A stretch of DNA of 64,000 nt from Mesorhizobium sp. Root157 (GCF_001427385.1 NZ_LMGJ01000012.1:186433-250432); one strand, 5' to 3'; positions 36,564 through 45,068 are shown, numbered from the stretch's first letter. Program-made: numbers and translations. Notes: generated by a model from the sequence alone, not told the origin.

Positions 36564-37513
36564 TGGTCTGGATCCACCAGGGCGACATCGACGATCTGGC
36601 CCGGCTGCAGCAGCGTCGCCTCGCCTTCCGGACGCGCCTCGACCAAGTAGACCAGCTTCTGCCGGTTATCGAGCGAATAGATCACCGGCGGCGTGAATTC
36701 GGGATCGGGCGATACGTAGCTCACGCGCGCCCTCAGGTCGTCGGCGCAGCCGTCGCAGTGAATGGCAAGTTCCGAGCCGACCTTGACCGACGAAAATGCT
36801 TCCTGCGGCACGTAGACCGTAAGCTTCACCGCGCCGTCCGGCAGGATGGAAACCACAGGGGCCGTCGGCCCGGCCGTATCGCCGGCATTACGGATGATGT
36901 CGTTGACGCGGCCGGGGGCGGGGGCGGCGAGCGACCGCTTCGACAGCCGCCACTTCGCCTGCTCCAGCGCGGCCTCAGCCTGCTTGACCTGGCCGTTCGC
37001 CGCCTTGATCTCCTCGGGGCGCGCCGGCAGGCCGGCCACGGCGAGATTTGCCTCGCTCTGGCCGATCTGCGCCTCGGCCACTTCGACGGCGGTAGTCGCC
37101 TCGTCAAGCTGCGCCTGGGTGGCGATGCCGCGCTTGGCAAGGTCCTGCGTCCGCTCCAGCACTCGCCTGGCTTCGTCTGCCTGGGCATTGGCCGAGCGTA
37201 CGGCGGCTTGCAGCACCGCGATCTCCTCCGGTCGCCTGCCGACCTTGAGGTTGGCAAGCTGGGCTTGCGCCTGCGACAACGCGGCGTCGGCTTGTGCGAC
37301 GGCGATCTCGGCGTCGGCACTTTCCAAAGTCACCAGCGGGATGCTGGGTTCGACCCGGTCGCCGCGCTTCACGCTCACATCCTTGACCTGTGCCACCTCG
37401 ATCGGGGCGAGCAGGACATAGTCGCCCTCGACATAGCCGACCGCCAGCGGCGGCGGCGCTGCGCAGGCTGAAAACAACTGCATGGCCAGCGGGACGTAAC
37501 AGAAAAAGCTCAT
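36560..37513 (-). CDS. HlyD-family periplasmic adaptor (YbhG-like)
   Basis: A 317-residue membrane-fusion protein that bridges an inner-membrane exporter to the outer membrane. The N-terminal hydrophobic segment (residues 1-18) ends in a Cys (LFSACAAPPP), so it may be a lipoprotein. A biotinyl-lipoyl half (VKRGDRVEPSIPLVTLES), a long coiled-coil hairpin rich in Ala, Gln and Glu (about 70-190) and the second lipoyl half (APAPGRVNDIIRNAGDTAGP) follow. It overlaps both neighbours by four bases, tying it to the TetR regulator and the ATPase. Confidence 0.93.
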   Translation of the reverse strand: MSFFCYVPLAMQLFSACAAPPPLAVGYVEGDYVLLAPIEVAQVKDVSVKRGDRVEPSIPLVTLESADAEIAVAQADAALSQAQAQLANLKVGRRPEEIAVLQAAVRSANAQADEARRVLERTQDLAKRGIATQAQLDEATTAVEVAEAQIGQSEANLAVAGLPARPEEIKAANGQVKQAEAALEQAKWRLSKRSLAAPAPGRVNDIIRNAGDTAGPTAPVVSILPDGAVKLTVYVPQEAFSSVKVGSELAIHCDGCADDLRARVSYVSPDPEFTPPVIYSLDNRQKLVYLVEARPEGEATLLQPGQIVDVALVDPDQ

Positions 37514-38208
37514 GTGTTTTCACCTTTTCGCGCCGCCAGGATGGCGCCGAGATTGTCGCGCATCACGCCAAGCACCTTGTCGGCCTCCTTGTCGCCGATA
37601 CCGTCCCAGCCCATGCGCTTCAGCACTACGTCGCGGCCGATGCGGAAATAGACCACCTGTCCGATCAGCGTGAACACGGTGAGCCTGGTGCGCTCGCTTT
37701 CCGCCGGTTCGCCCGTCGCCTGTTCCCAGATCAGGCAAAGCCGCCGGTGCAGCGGCTCGAAGACGCCTTGGTAGATGCGGTCCAGCGCCGTGGTCGGCTG
37801 CGAGACCTCGCGCAGCATGAACTGGGCGATGTCGCCGGCCTCCGGCGTCACGACGAAGAACAGCACCATGCGCTCCAGCGTCGCAAACAGTTGCGCCCGC
37901 GCTGCCTCGGGATCGGCGTCCATGGCCGGTGCCTGCACGTTGCCGAGCGCCTGCGCGGCAATGGTCTGCACGGTCTCGACGATGTAGTCCGCCGCCGCCG
38001 CGTGCAGGCCTTCCTTGCCGCCGAAATGATAGGCGATGGAGCCGATATTGGCATTCGCCGCCGCCGCGATTTCGCGCGTCGAGGTGCCCTCGAAACCCTG
38101 CCGGCCAAACAGCTTCAGCGCGGCCCGGATCAGCGCTTCGCGCGTCACTTCCGCCGGTGAGGGGGCCGCTTTGCGCCGGCCCGACCTGACATTGGCTGCT
38201 TTCGTCAT
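37510..38208 (-). CDS. TetR-family regulator of the CecR (YbiH) type
   Basis: A 232-residue repressor. The N-terminal helix-turn-helix (about 22-65) includes ALKLFGRQGFEGTSTREIA and NANIGSIAYHFGGKEGLHAA, and the C-terminal half has the EpmD-unrelated CecR-like segment FMLREVSQPTTALDRIY. In Escherichia coli CecR heads the ybhGFSR exporter operon and controls it; the same order (regulator, HlyD, ATPase, permease) occurs here. The start at 38208 is chosen because a perfect 22-base palindrome lies nine bases upstream, which would otherwise be coding. Signal molecule unknown. Confidence 0.9.
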   Translation of the reverse strand: MTKAANVRSGRRKAAPSPAEVTREALIRAALKLFGRQGFEGTSTREIAAAANANIGSIAYHFGGKEGLHAAAADYIVETVQTIAAQALGNVQAPAMDADPEAARAQLFATLERMVLFFVVTPEAGDIAQFMLREVSQPTTALDRIYQGVFEPLHRRLCLIWEQATGEPAESERTRLTVFTLIGQVVYFRIGRDVVLKRMGWDGIGDKEADKVLGVMRDNLGAILAARKGENT

Positions 38209-38217
38209 GACGCATAA

Positions 38218-38239
38218 TTTAATCAATCGATTGATTAAA
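38218..38239. promoter_or_regulatory. 22-bp perfect palindrome, likely TetR/CecR operator
   Basis: The palindrome has half-site TTTAATCAATC (38218-38228) joined directly to its complement GATTGATTAAA (38229-38239). It sits nine bases before the ATG of the TetR-type gene. It is strikingly AT-rich against its surroundings. TetR proteins usually bind such dyads next to their own gene, so it is the natural operator of the whole exporter operon. Confidence 0.8.
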
Positions 38240-38310
38240 GTCAATCATGCCCAGTTTAACTACCGCTGCTGCGGTTGATTTGGCTGACCGCACGCGCTTT
38301 AGTCCCGGCC

Positions 38311-38784
38311 ATGGCCAAGGAAATAGAACGCAAGTTTCTGGTAAAGGATGCAGCGTGGCGCGCCGCCGCCGAGGCCAGCATCGCCATCGTCCAGTTCTAT
38401 CTGGCGATTTCCGCCGAGCGCTCGATCCGCGTTCGCATTTCCGACGGCAAGGCCGCCAAGTTGACGCTGAAATTCGGCAGCGACCTTTTGCAGCGTGACG
38501 AGTTCGAATATCCGGTGCCGCTGGCCGACGCCCGCGAGATGCTGGCCTTCGCCATCGGCACGGTCATCCGCAAGACACGCCATCACGTCCGCCACAAGAA
38601 TTATCTCTATGAGGTCGACGTGTTCAACGGTGAACTCGACGGTCTCGTCGTCGCCGAACTCGAGACCGCCGACAAGGTGGCGGACGATCTGTTGCCCGCC
38701 TGGCTCGACCGCGAGGTCACGGGCGAACTGCGCTATTCCAATGCCTCGCTGGCCCTGAACGGCTTTCCGGAACGCGTGCAGTGA
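38311..38784 (+). CDS. CYTH-domain phosphohydrolase/cyclase-like protein
   Basis: A 157-residue single CYTH domain. The family's ExExK motif is intact as EIERK at residues 4-8, and beta-strands carry the usual Arg and Lys ligands (SIRVRISDGKAAKLTLKFG, VIRKTRHHV) and final acidic residues (VVAELE). CYTH proteins form a tunnel that binds triphosphate; most bacterial single-domain ones hydrolyse inorganic triphosphate, and a few are class IV adenylate cyclases. It starts opposite the TetR gene and is followed by a YiiX-like gene after 53 bases. Confidence 0.9.
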   Translation: MAKEIERKFLVKDAAWRAAAEASIAIVQFYLAISAERSIRVRISDGKAAKLTLKFGSDLLQRDEFEYPVPLADAREMLAFAIGTVIRKTRHHVRHKNYLYEVDVFNGELDGLVVAELETADKVADDLLPAWLDREVTGELRYSNASLALNGFPERVQ

Positions 38785-38837
38785 TGAGGCATCCAATGTC
38801 TGAGGCGCGAGATTGCGGCCGGAGAACGATTTGAAGC

Positions 38838-39662
38838 ATGACAGCACCTGCCGAAACATTTCTCGACAAGCTTGGCCGCTGGCTTGCCGGCCGGCTGCAG
38901 GTCGAATCCTCGGGCTATGAGCCGTACACGCCCTCCGATCCTGACACGCTGCGCCGTACGCTGGAACCGGGCGACATCCTGCTTGTCGAAGGCAACCAGA
39001 AGATTTCGGCGGCCATCAAGTACCTCACCCAGTCGACATGGTCGCATGCCGCGCTCTATGTCGGCGACGCCTTGCCGGAACCGGAGGACGGCTCGGAGCG
39101 GCCGCGCCTCATCGAGGTCACCATCGGCGATGGCTGCGTGGCCGTACCCTTGTCGAATTATCGCACCTACAACACCCGTATCTGCCGGGCGAGCGGTTTG
39201 TCGCCCGAAGATCGCGACCACGTCGTCGCCTTCATGATAGGCAAGCTCGGCCTGAGCTACGACGTGAAGAACATCTTCGACATGCTGCGCTATTTCTTCC
39301 CGGCGCCGCCGGTGCCGGTGCGCTGGCGCCGCCGCTTGATCGCCTTCGGTTCGGGCGACCCCACCCGTGCCATCTGCTCGACGCTGATTGCCCAGGCCTA
39401 TGGCGAGATCCGCTACCCCATCCTGCCGGAGATCACGCTGGCGCCCGGCCGCGCTTCGGCGCAATCGAATTATTCGCGGCAGGAAATCCTGCACATCCGC
39501 CACTATTCGCTCTACACGCCGCGCGACTTCGACCTGTCGCCCTATTTCCGCATCGTCAAGCCGACGCTGGAATACGGCTTCGACTACAAGACGGTGGTGT
39601 GGGGCGACGCTTCCCCTATCGCGCTTCCGCCGCTGTCTCAAAAAGAGCCGGAACGTCCCTGA
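38838..39662 (+). CDS. YiiX/YebB-like permuted papain-fold hydrolase
   Basis: A 274-residue member of the circularly permuted NlpC/P60 group, in which the catalytic His comes before the Cys. His70 lies in STWSHAALYVGD and Cys180 in AICSTLIAQAYGE; the LEPGDILLVEG opening is typical. Members are predicted to cleave amide or ester bonds in peptidoglycan or lipids. No signal peptide is visible, so it may act in the cytoplasm or by another route. Its 3' end overlaps the convergent SulP gene by 47 bases. Confidence 0.87.
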   Translation: MTAPAETFLDKLGRWLAGRLQVESSGYEPYTPSDPDTLRRTLEPGDILLVEGNQKISAAIKYLTQSTWSHAALYVGDALPEPEDGSERPRLIEVTIGDGCVAVPLSNYRTYNTRICRASGLSPEDRDHVVAFMIGKLGLSYDVKNIFDMLRYFFPAPPVPVRWRRRLIAFGSGDPTRAICSTLIAQAYGEIRYPILPEITLAPGRASAQSNYSRQEILHIRHYSLYTPRDFDLSPYFRIVKPTLEYGFDYKTVVWGDASPIALPPLSQKEPERP

Positions 39663-41331
39663 CTGAAGCGGCAAAATTCGCCAGCGGCGGTGTCACGCCA
39701 TGGGTCGTCAGCATGCGTCGCACCTGTGGGGATGCGCCGGCTATGTAGAAGCGCACGCCGGCTTTCCTTGCCTTTTGCGCCGCGCCCTCGATGACGTTTG
39801 CGGCGGTCGAATCGATGAACGGCACCGCCGAGCAATCGAGGATGAAGGTGCGGCGCTGGTCGGCGATGCGATCGAGCACCGAGCCGACCGTTGCCGCCGC
39901 GCCGAAGAAGAAGGCTCCTGAAATCCGGTAGATCACCGTATCGGGATCGGTGGCGGTTGCGGGGTCGTAGGCCTTGCGCTCGCCGTTCGCGTCATCGGCA
40001 ACATCGTCGGCTACCAGAGGCGTGTGGGCCTCCACCTCGACCTGGTGCGCCATGCGGCCGATGAACAAAAGCGCCCCCAGCGAAAAGCCGACGACGATGC
40101 CGGTGGTGAGGTCGCGGAAAATCACCAGGCCGAAGGTGGCGAGCAGCACCGCCGCATCGCCGCGCGAAGAGGCGAGCAAGGCCCGGAACGCCGGCCGCTC
40201 GACCATGTTCCAGGCCACGACCGCCAGCACGCCGGCAAGTGTGGCCAGCGGTATGTAACTGGCCAGCGGCGCCGCCAGCAGCATGAACAGGAGCAGGAAC
40301 ACCGCATGCAGCATGCCGGCGACCGGGCCATGCGCCCCGGCGCGCACATTGGTTGCCGTGCGCGCGATGGTGCCGGTCACGCAGATGCCGCCGAACAGCG
40401 AAGCCCCGATATTGGCAACCCCTTGCGCCACCAGTTCGCAGTTGGAGCGGTGGCGGCGTCCCGTCATGCCATCGGCCACGACCGCCGAAAGCAGCGATTC
40501 GATCGCACCAAGCAGGGTAAAGGCCATGGCATCCGGCAGCACCGCCAGCATTGTCGCCGGATCGAGCGTTGGCAGTGTCGGTTCAGGCAGCATGGAAGGG
40601 ATGCCGCCGAAGCGCGTGCCGATCGTCTCCACGTCAAGCCCGAACAGCACGGTGACACAAGATGCCAGTGCGACCGCGATCAGCATGCCCGGCCATGTCG
40701 GTCGCCAGCGATTGAGCCCGACGATCGCGGCTGCGGTCAGTGCGGCGATCCCCACCGCGCCGGCATTGACTGTCGGCAGCGCCTTCGCCAGCACCATCAG
40801 CTTGGGGATCAGGTCGCCCGGTTCCTTTTCGGACAGCGTCAGGCCGAACAGGTCGTGCAACTGGCTGGCGAAGATGATGACGGCGATGCCGGCGGTGAAG
40901 CCGACCGTTACAGGGTAGGGGATGAATTTGATGTAGGTGCCGAGCCTGAGATGGCCCATCGCAACCATCATCAGGCCGGACATCATCGTGGCCAGGATAA
41001 GTCCGTCGACGCCGTGCCGGTCCACGGTCGCGGCCACCAGAACGATGAAGGCGCCCGCCGGCCCGCCAATCTGGAAGCGGCTGCCGCCGAGCAGCGAAAC
41101 GAGAAAGCCGCCGACGATTGCGGTGAACAGGCCCCTTTCCGGTCCGACGCCAGAGGCAATGGCAATCGCCATCGAAAGCGGCAGCGCCACGATCGCAACC
41201 GTCAGGCCGGCAATCGCATCCGCCTTGAATTGAGGCAGGTGGTAGCCTTCACGCAGCACCGTCACCAGCTTGGGCGTGAACAGGTCGAGAAAGCTTGGTC
41301 CTGCGGCCTTTTGGCGGCTGGTCGGGTCCAT
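39616..41331 (-). CDS. SulP-family anion transporter with STAS domain
   Basis: A 571-residue inner-membrane transporter of the SLC26/SulP family, which moves sulfate, bicarbonate or other anions with sodium or protons. About 12 to 14 hydrophobic segments fill residues 30-430, with the family motif GVGPERGLFTAIVGGFLVSL and GPAGAFIVLVAATVD. The C-terminal STAS domain (about 455-560) ends with a VPFIDSTAANVIEGAAQK segment, containing the conserved D-S-T phosphorylation-loop type sequence. It is downstream of an XRE regulator on the same strand, and its end overlaps the YiiX-like gene. Confidence 0.93.
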   Translation of the reverse strand: MDPTSRQKAAGPSFLDLFTPKLVTVLREGYHLPQFKADAIAGLTVAIVALPLSMAIAIASGVGPERGLFTAIVGGFLVSLLGGSRFQIGGPAGAFIVLVAATVDRHGVDGLILATMMSGLMMVAMGHLRLGTYIKFIPYPVTVGFTAGIAVIIFASQLHDLFGLTLSEKEPGDLIPKLMVLAKALPTVNAGAVGIAALTAAAIVGLNRWRPTWPGMLIAVALASCVTVLFGLDVETIGTRFGGIPSMLPEPTLPTLDPATMLAVLPDAMAFTLLGAIESLLSAVVADGMTGRRHRSNCELVAQGVANIGASLFGGICVTGTIARTATNVRAGAHGPVAGMLHAVFLLLFMLLAAPLASYIPLATLAGVLAVVAWNMVERPAFRALLASSRGDAAVLLATFGLVIFRDLTTGIVVGFSLGALLFIGRMAHQVEVEAHTPLVADDVADDANGERKAYDPATATDPDTVIYRISGAFFFGAAATVGSVLDRIADQRRTFILDCSAVPFIDSTAANVIEGAAQKARKAGVRFYIAGASPQVRRMLTTHGVTPPLANFAASVRDVPALFETAAEAR

Positions 41332-41425
41332 CGGTCTGCCTTCGTATCCAGCGCGGCATCGTCGGCATTCGAAAGAAACGTCGGCGGCCGCCGTCGCGGC
41401 TTGATGCGGACCCGGACCGAAAAGC

Positions 41426-41674
41426 CTATTGGGACTTGAGGCGCACGCCCCTGCCGCCGCGTTCGCTGGCCTGGTTCTCGCCGATCAGTTCCACCCCGGC
41501 CTCTTCGAGCGCCTGGATGACCTTCATCAGCGTATCCACCACGCCGCGAACCACGCCTTCGCTGGCTTCCATCCGCTGGATGGTGGGCAGCGAAACGCCG
41601 GCGCGCTCGGCAAGCGTCCTCTGGTCGATCCCGGCCAGTGCCCGCGCCGCGCGCATCTGCGCTGCAGTGATCAC
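41426..41674 (-). CDS. XRE-family transcriptional regulator
   Basis: An 82-residue DNA-binding protein, hardly more than one helix-turn-helix: AAQMRAARALAGIDQRTLAE, followed by RAGVSLPTIQRMEASEG, is a standard Cro/C1-type fold. The start GTG 41674 is chosen because GGGAG lies nine bases upstream; the frame beyond runs through an AT-rich control region. It lies 94 bases upstream of the SulP gene on the same strand and likely controls it and itself. The AT-rich stretch before it holds candidate operators at 41702-41736. Confidence 0.85.
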   Translation of the reverse strand: MITAAQMRAARALAGIDQRTLAERAGVSLPTIQRMEASEGVVRGVVDTLMKVIQALEEAGVELIGENQASERGGRGVRLKSQ

Positions 41675-41701
41675 TGGTCGGAACTCCCGTCTAGATCTGC
41701 A

Positions 41702-41736
41702 ATATGCATATATGATACATTCATAGTGATGTGTCA
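41702..41736. promoter_or_regulatory. Candidate operators before the XRE-SulP genes
   Basis: ATATGCATAT (41702-41711) is a 10-base palindrome, and TGATACA (41713-41719) faces TGTGTCA (41730-41736) with one mismatch around a 10-base gap. Both lie in an AT-rich stretch immediately upstream of the regulator gene, a position expected for an autoregulatory site of an XRE protein. Confidence 0.4.
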
Positions 41737-41767
41737 AACATAAGTATGGATATCTGAAGCGTTACAA

Positions 41768-42466
41768 TCAGTCAGCCGTCTCGGGTTCGCCGCGGCTCTG
41801 CAGCAGGCGCGCCGCCAGCCACCACAGCATGGCCCAGGCAAAGCCTGCGCACCAGCCCGCCAGCACGTCCGAGGGCCAATGGACGCCCAAATAGATGCGG
41901 GAGACGCCGACAAGCAGCGAAATGAAGACGGCAAGCGACAGCACGTAGATCTTGGCGGTGCGGCCATGCACGGCCCGACTCGCCAACGCGCCCAGCGTCA
42001 GATAGGCCAGCGCCGAGATCATGGCGTGGCCGCTGGGAAAAGACAGCGAAGTCTCCTGCATCAGATGCGACACCAGTTCCGGCCTCGGCCGGTCCACGCC
42101 TGCCTTGAGCAGGGTCGAGAGCAACTGGCCGCTGGCAATCGCCGCGATCACGAACAGTCCCGTCGCCCATTTCCTGACGAGGAAGAGGTAGATGGCCGTT
42201 GCCGCCGTCACCAGCGTCAGCACGCTGGCGCTGCCGAGCGCTGTGATGTCGCGCACGGCATTTTGCAGCCAATGCGGACCGATTGGCATGTCAGGGTGGC
42301 CGGCCACGCGGAAGAACAGGAGGATTTCGCTGTCGAGCGAATGCGGAGCGCCGTCGCGCGCCACCTCCATCAGTTCGAGAAATCCCCACATCCCGCCGGC
42401 AATGACGACGCCGGCAAGAAGCAGGGGAAATTCTACCCTGTTCAGGAGTGCCGCGACTGCTTTCAT
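41768..42466 (-). CDS. PAP2-family membrane phosphatase
   Basis: A 232-residue integral-membrane phosphatase with the three PAP2 motifs: KAGVDRPRPE, SFPSGHAM and SRIYLGVHWPSDVLAGW. Such enzymes dephosphorylate undecaprenyl pyrophosphate, phosphatidic acid or lipid A-related lipids on the periplasmic side. Six hydrophobic segments are visible. It follows a small DMT-type membrane protein gene after 16 bases on the same strand, so the two may be an operon. The lipid substrate is not clear. Confidence 0.93.
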   Translation of the reverse strand: MKAVAALLNRVEFPLLLAGVVIAGGMWGFLELMEVARDGAPHSLDSEILLFFRVAGHPDMPIGPHWLQNAVRDITALGSASVLTLVTAATAIYLFLVRKWATGLFVIAAIASGQLLSTLLKAGVDRPRPELVSHLMQETSLSFPSGHAMISALAYLTLGALASRAVHGRTAKIYVLSLAVFISLLVGVSRIYLGVHWPSDVLAGWCAGFAWAMLWWLAARLLQSRGEPETAD

Positions 42467-42482
42467 GCGCCGGTTTCCATGG

Positions 42483-42821
42483 TCATCGGCCCTGGAGATA
42501 GGGTCCGAGCGTGATCAGCGCCACCGCCACGATTGCCAGCACGATGCCCGTCGCCTGCAGCGAGGTGAGGCGTTCGCTGAAGAAGGCGAGCGCCACCACG
42601 TTGACCGCCACAAGCTGGATCACCGCCGACAGCGAAAACGAGATCGACATGCCGAAGTCGCGAACAAGCTTCAGCATGATGAGATTGCCCAGCGAATAAA
42701 GGACCAGCGCCAGCACCAGCTTGCCGAAGCTTGGCCCCAGCGCCCAATATTTCGCCACCGTGGCAGCGAGCAGGAATATCGCGGTCGATAGACCGAGCAG
42801 GATCGCTCCCGACAGACTCAT
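42483..42821 (-). CDS. Small four-helix DMT/SMR-like transporter
   Basis: A 112-residue protein with four hydrophobic segments, in the size class of EmrE-type SMR proteins and of ArnE/F undecaprenyl-phosphate-aminoarabinose flippases. The C-terminal ERLTSLQATGIVLAIVAVAL resembles the last helix of EamA domains. SMR proteins have a conserved Glu in helix 1 that is not seen here, so a plain SMR drug pump is unlikely. Its position before a PAP2 lipid phosphatase gene makes a lipid-linked substrate plausible. It should function as a dimer. Confidence 0.8.
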   Translation of the reverse strand: MSLSGAILLGLSTAIFLLAATVAKYWALGPSFGKLVLALVLYSLGNLIMLKLVRDFGMSISFSLSAVIQLVAVNVVALAFFSERLTSLQATGIVLAIVAVALITLGPYLQGR

Positions 42822-42926
42822 TGGTTTTCCCCGAATGGCGCGTCAACCAGCCTTGTTCCCGAACCGTGTGGCGTGGTCAAGCGGCCAGGCCGCACGGCTG
42901 CGGCTTGCCGGCAACTTTCCATCGGC

Positions 42927-42944
42927 AAGTCATGAAACTGTTAT
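42927..42944 (+). promoter_or_regulatory. Candidate Pho box before the PhoX gene
   Basis: AAGTCAT and CTGTTAT are separated by the four bases GAAA, giving the 7-4-7 layout of a PhoB box (consensus CTGTCAT-N4-CTGTCAT). The halves match at five and six of seven positions. It lies 63 bases before the start of a PhoX-type phosphatase, a gene class typically under PhoB control. Confidence 0.45.
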
Positions 42945-43007
42945 CCGCCGCCTTTACCGGTTCGCGAGCGCAATGCCCCAGCCAATTTGAAAGCCAGAGG
43001 ACAAGCC

Positions 43008-45011
43008 ATGACCGAACAGACGGCGCACGAAACGACCTTCCGCACCAGCCTGCTTGAAGAAAATGAGGGGCCGGGCACCAATCTCACCGACAACCGCACC
43101 ATGGGCGAGATCATCGCCGCCCGCTTTTCACGCCGCGGCTTCCTCAAGGGTTCGCTGGCCGTATCCGCGATTGCCGCGACGGTCAGCCCGCTTGCGCTCG
43201 TCACTGCCGAAAAGGCGCGCGCCGCCGGCGCTTCCGCCTTTTCCTTCGATGAGGTCGCAGCCGGTATCGACGAGAAGCACCACGTGGCTGCCGGCTACGA
43301 TGCCGACGTACTCCTGCGTTGGGGCGATCCGCTGTTTGCCGATGCGCCGGAATTCGACCCGGCCAACCAGTCCGCCGAGGTGCAGGCGAAGCAGTTCGGC
43401 TACAACAACGACTATGTCGGCTACATCCCCCTTGAAGGCTCCTCCGAGCACGGCCTGCTCGTCGTCAACCACGAATACACCAACCCGCACCTGATGTTCC
43501 CAGGCATCGTCACCGTCGCCGAGAAGGAAGGCAAGAAGGTGCTCGAACAGGCGCCGCTCAGCAAGGAACAAGTCGATATCGAGATCGCTGCCCATGGCGG
43601 CACCATCGTCGAAATCAGGAAGGAAAGCGGCAAGTGGCAGGTCGTGCGCGACGGCAAGCTCAACCGCCGCATCACCGCCGACACCGAAATGCAGCTTTCC
43701 GGTCCCGCCGCCGGCAACGACCGGGTCAAGACCAATGCCGACCCCTCTGGCCTGAAGGTGCTCGGCACCGTCAACAACTGCGCCGGCGGCGTCACCCCCT
43801 GGGGCACCTATGTGATGGCCGAGGAGAACATCCACGGCTACTTCTCCGGCGAATTGCCGGCCGATCACAAGGAAGCGCAGAACTATAAGCGCCTCGGCAT
43901 CCCGGAGGGCTCCTACGAGTGGGCCGCGCACTACGAGCGCTTCGACCTCGCCAGGGAGCCGAACGAGGCCAACCGCTTCGGCTGGATCGTGGAGGTGGAC
44001 GTCAACGACCCGACCTCGACGCCGAAGAAGCGCACCGCTCTCGGCCGCTTCAAGCACGAAGGTGCCGAATCGATCGTCGCCAGGGACGGCCGCGTCGTCT
44101 TCTACCTCGGCGACGACGAGCGTTTCGACTACGTCTACAAGTTCGTTACCGCCGGCAAGTTCAATTCCGACGACCGCGCCGCCAACATGGACCTGCTCGA
44201 TGAGGGCACGCTCTACACGGCGAAATTCGCCGAGGACGGTTCGCTCGAATGGCTGCCGCTCACCTTCGGCGAAGGTCCGCTGACTGCGGAAAACGGCTTC
44301 GCCTCGCAGGCCGACGTGCTGATCGAAACCCGCCGCGCCGCCGACCTTCTGGAGGCCACCAGGATGGACCGTCCGGAGGACATCCAGCCGAACGGCGTCA
44401 CCGGCAAGGTCTATGTCATGCTCACCAACAACACCAAGCGCAAGGACGAGGACGTCGACGCCGCCAACCCGCGCGCCAAGAACGCTTTCGGCCACATCAT
44501 CGAGATCATCGAGGACGAAGGCGATTTCACCGCCACCAAGGGCAAGTGGGAAGTGCTCTTGAAATGCGGCGATCCGTCCGTGGCCGAAGTCGGCGCGTCC
44601 TTTTCGACCGCAACCACCGCCAACGGCTGGTTCGGCATGCCGGACAATTGCGCCGTCGATTCGGCCGGGCGCTTGTGGGTTTCGACCGACGGCAACAACG
44701 CCAAGGATACCGGCCGCACCGACGGCCTGTGGGCGGTGGACACCGAAGGCGAAGCGCGCGCCACCTCCAGGCTGTTCTTCCGCGTGCCGGTAGGGGGGGA
44801 AATGTGCGGACCGCTGTTCACGCCCGATGACGAGACCGCCTTTGTCGCCGTCCAGCATCCGGGCGACGGCGGCGAGGAGTGGGAAGGCTTCGGCCGTCCG
44901 TCCTACTACGAGGACCTGTCCACGCGCTGGCCGGACTTCCAGCCTGACATGCCGGTGCGTCCGGCTGTTGTCGTCATCACGAAGCAGGGCGGCGGCAAGA
45001 TCGCTGTCTGA
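43008..45011 (+). CDS. phoX: PhoX-type alkaline phosphatase, Tat-exported
   Basis: PhoX phosphatases (DUF839) release phosphate from organic esters and use calcium and iron; they are exported folded through the Tat system. The 667-residue protein has a twin-arginine signal with R42-R43 in SRRGFLKGSLAVSAIAAT, preceded by a long n-region and followed by a cleavage region ending KARAAG. Later motifs VVNHEYTNPHLMFPG, NCAGGVTPWGTYVMAEEN and GEMCGPLFTPDDETAFVAVQ fit the beta-propeller metal site. A candidate Pho box lies upstream. It is convergent with an ABC exporter operon, with a hairpin between. Confidence 0.92.
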   Translation: MTEQTAHETTFRTSLLEENEGPGTNLTDNRTMGEIIAARFSRRGFLKGSLAVSAIAATVSPLALVTAEKARAAGASAFSFDEVAAGIDEKHHVAAGYDADVLLRWGDPLFADAPEFDPANQSAEVQAKQFGYNNDYVGYIPLEGSSEHGLLVVNHEYTNPHLMFPGIVTVAEKEGKKVLEQAPLSKEQVDIEIAAHGGTIVEIRKESGKWQVVRDGKLNRRITADTEMQLSGPAAGNDRVKTNADPSGLKVLGTVNNCAGGVTPWGTYVMAEENIHGYFSGELPADHKEAQNYKRLGIPEGSYEWAAHYERFDLAREPNEANRFGWIVEVDVNDPTSTPKKRTALGRFKHEGAESIVARDGRVVFYLGDDERFDYVYKFVTAGKFNSDDRAANMDLLDEGTLYTAKFAEDGSLEWLPLTFGEGPLTAENGFASQADVLIETRRAADLLEATRMDRPEDIQPNGVTGKVYVMLTNNTKRKDEDVDAANPRAKNAFGHIIEIIEDEGDFTATKGKWEVLLKCGDPSVAEVGASFSTATTANGWFGMPDNCAVDSAGRLWVSTDGNNAKDTGRTDGLWAVDTEGEARATSRLFFRVPVGGEMCGPLFTPDDETAFVAVQHPGDGGEEWEGFGRPSYYEDLSTRWPDFQPDMPVRPAVVVITKQGGGKIAV

Positions 45012-45028
45012 CCGGAACTTTTCGGTAT

Positions 45029-45052
45029 GGGGGCGGGCTTCGGCTCGCCCCC
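45029..45052. terminator. GC-rich hairpin between phoX and the ABC permease
   Basis: GGGGGCGGGC and GCTCGCCCCC pair with one wobble around a TTCG tetraloop between two convergent genes. The stable UUCG-type loop and the position suit transcript ends on both strands. No T-run follows. Confidence 0.55.
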
Positions 45053-45068
45053 AGCCTGAGGTCAGGAA

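Noticed and set aside
40024..41439. 471-codon frame antisense to the SulP gene
   Set aside because: Composition of a shadow frame; the SulP protein is unmistakable.
43128..44858. Long open frame (576 codons) antisense to phoX
   Set aside because: It mirrors the third-base GC bias of phoX, has no family similarity and no ribosome site.
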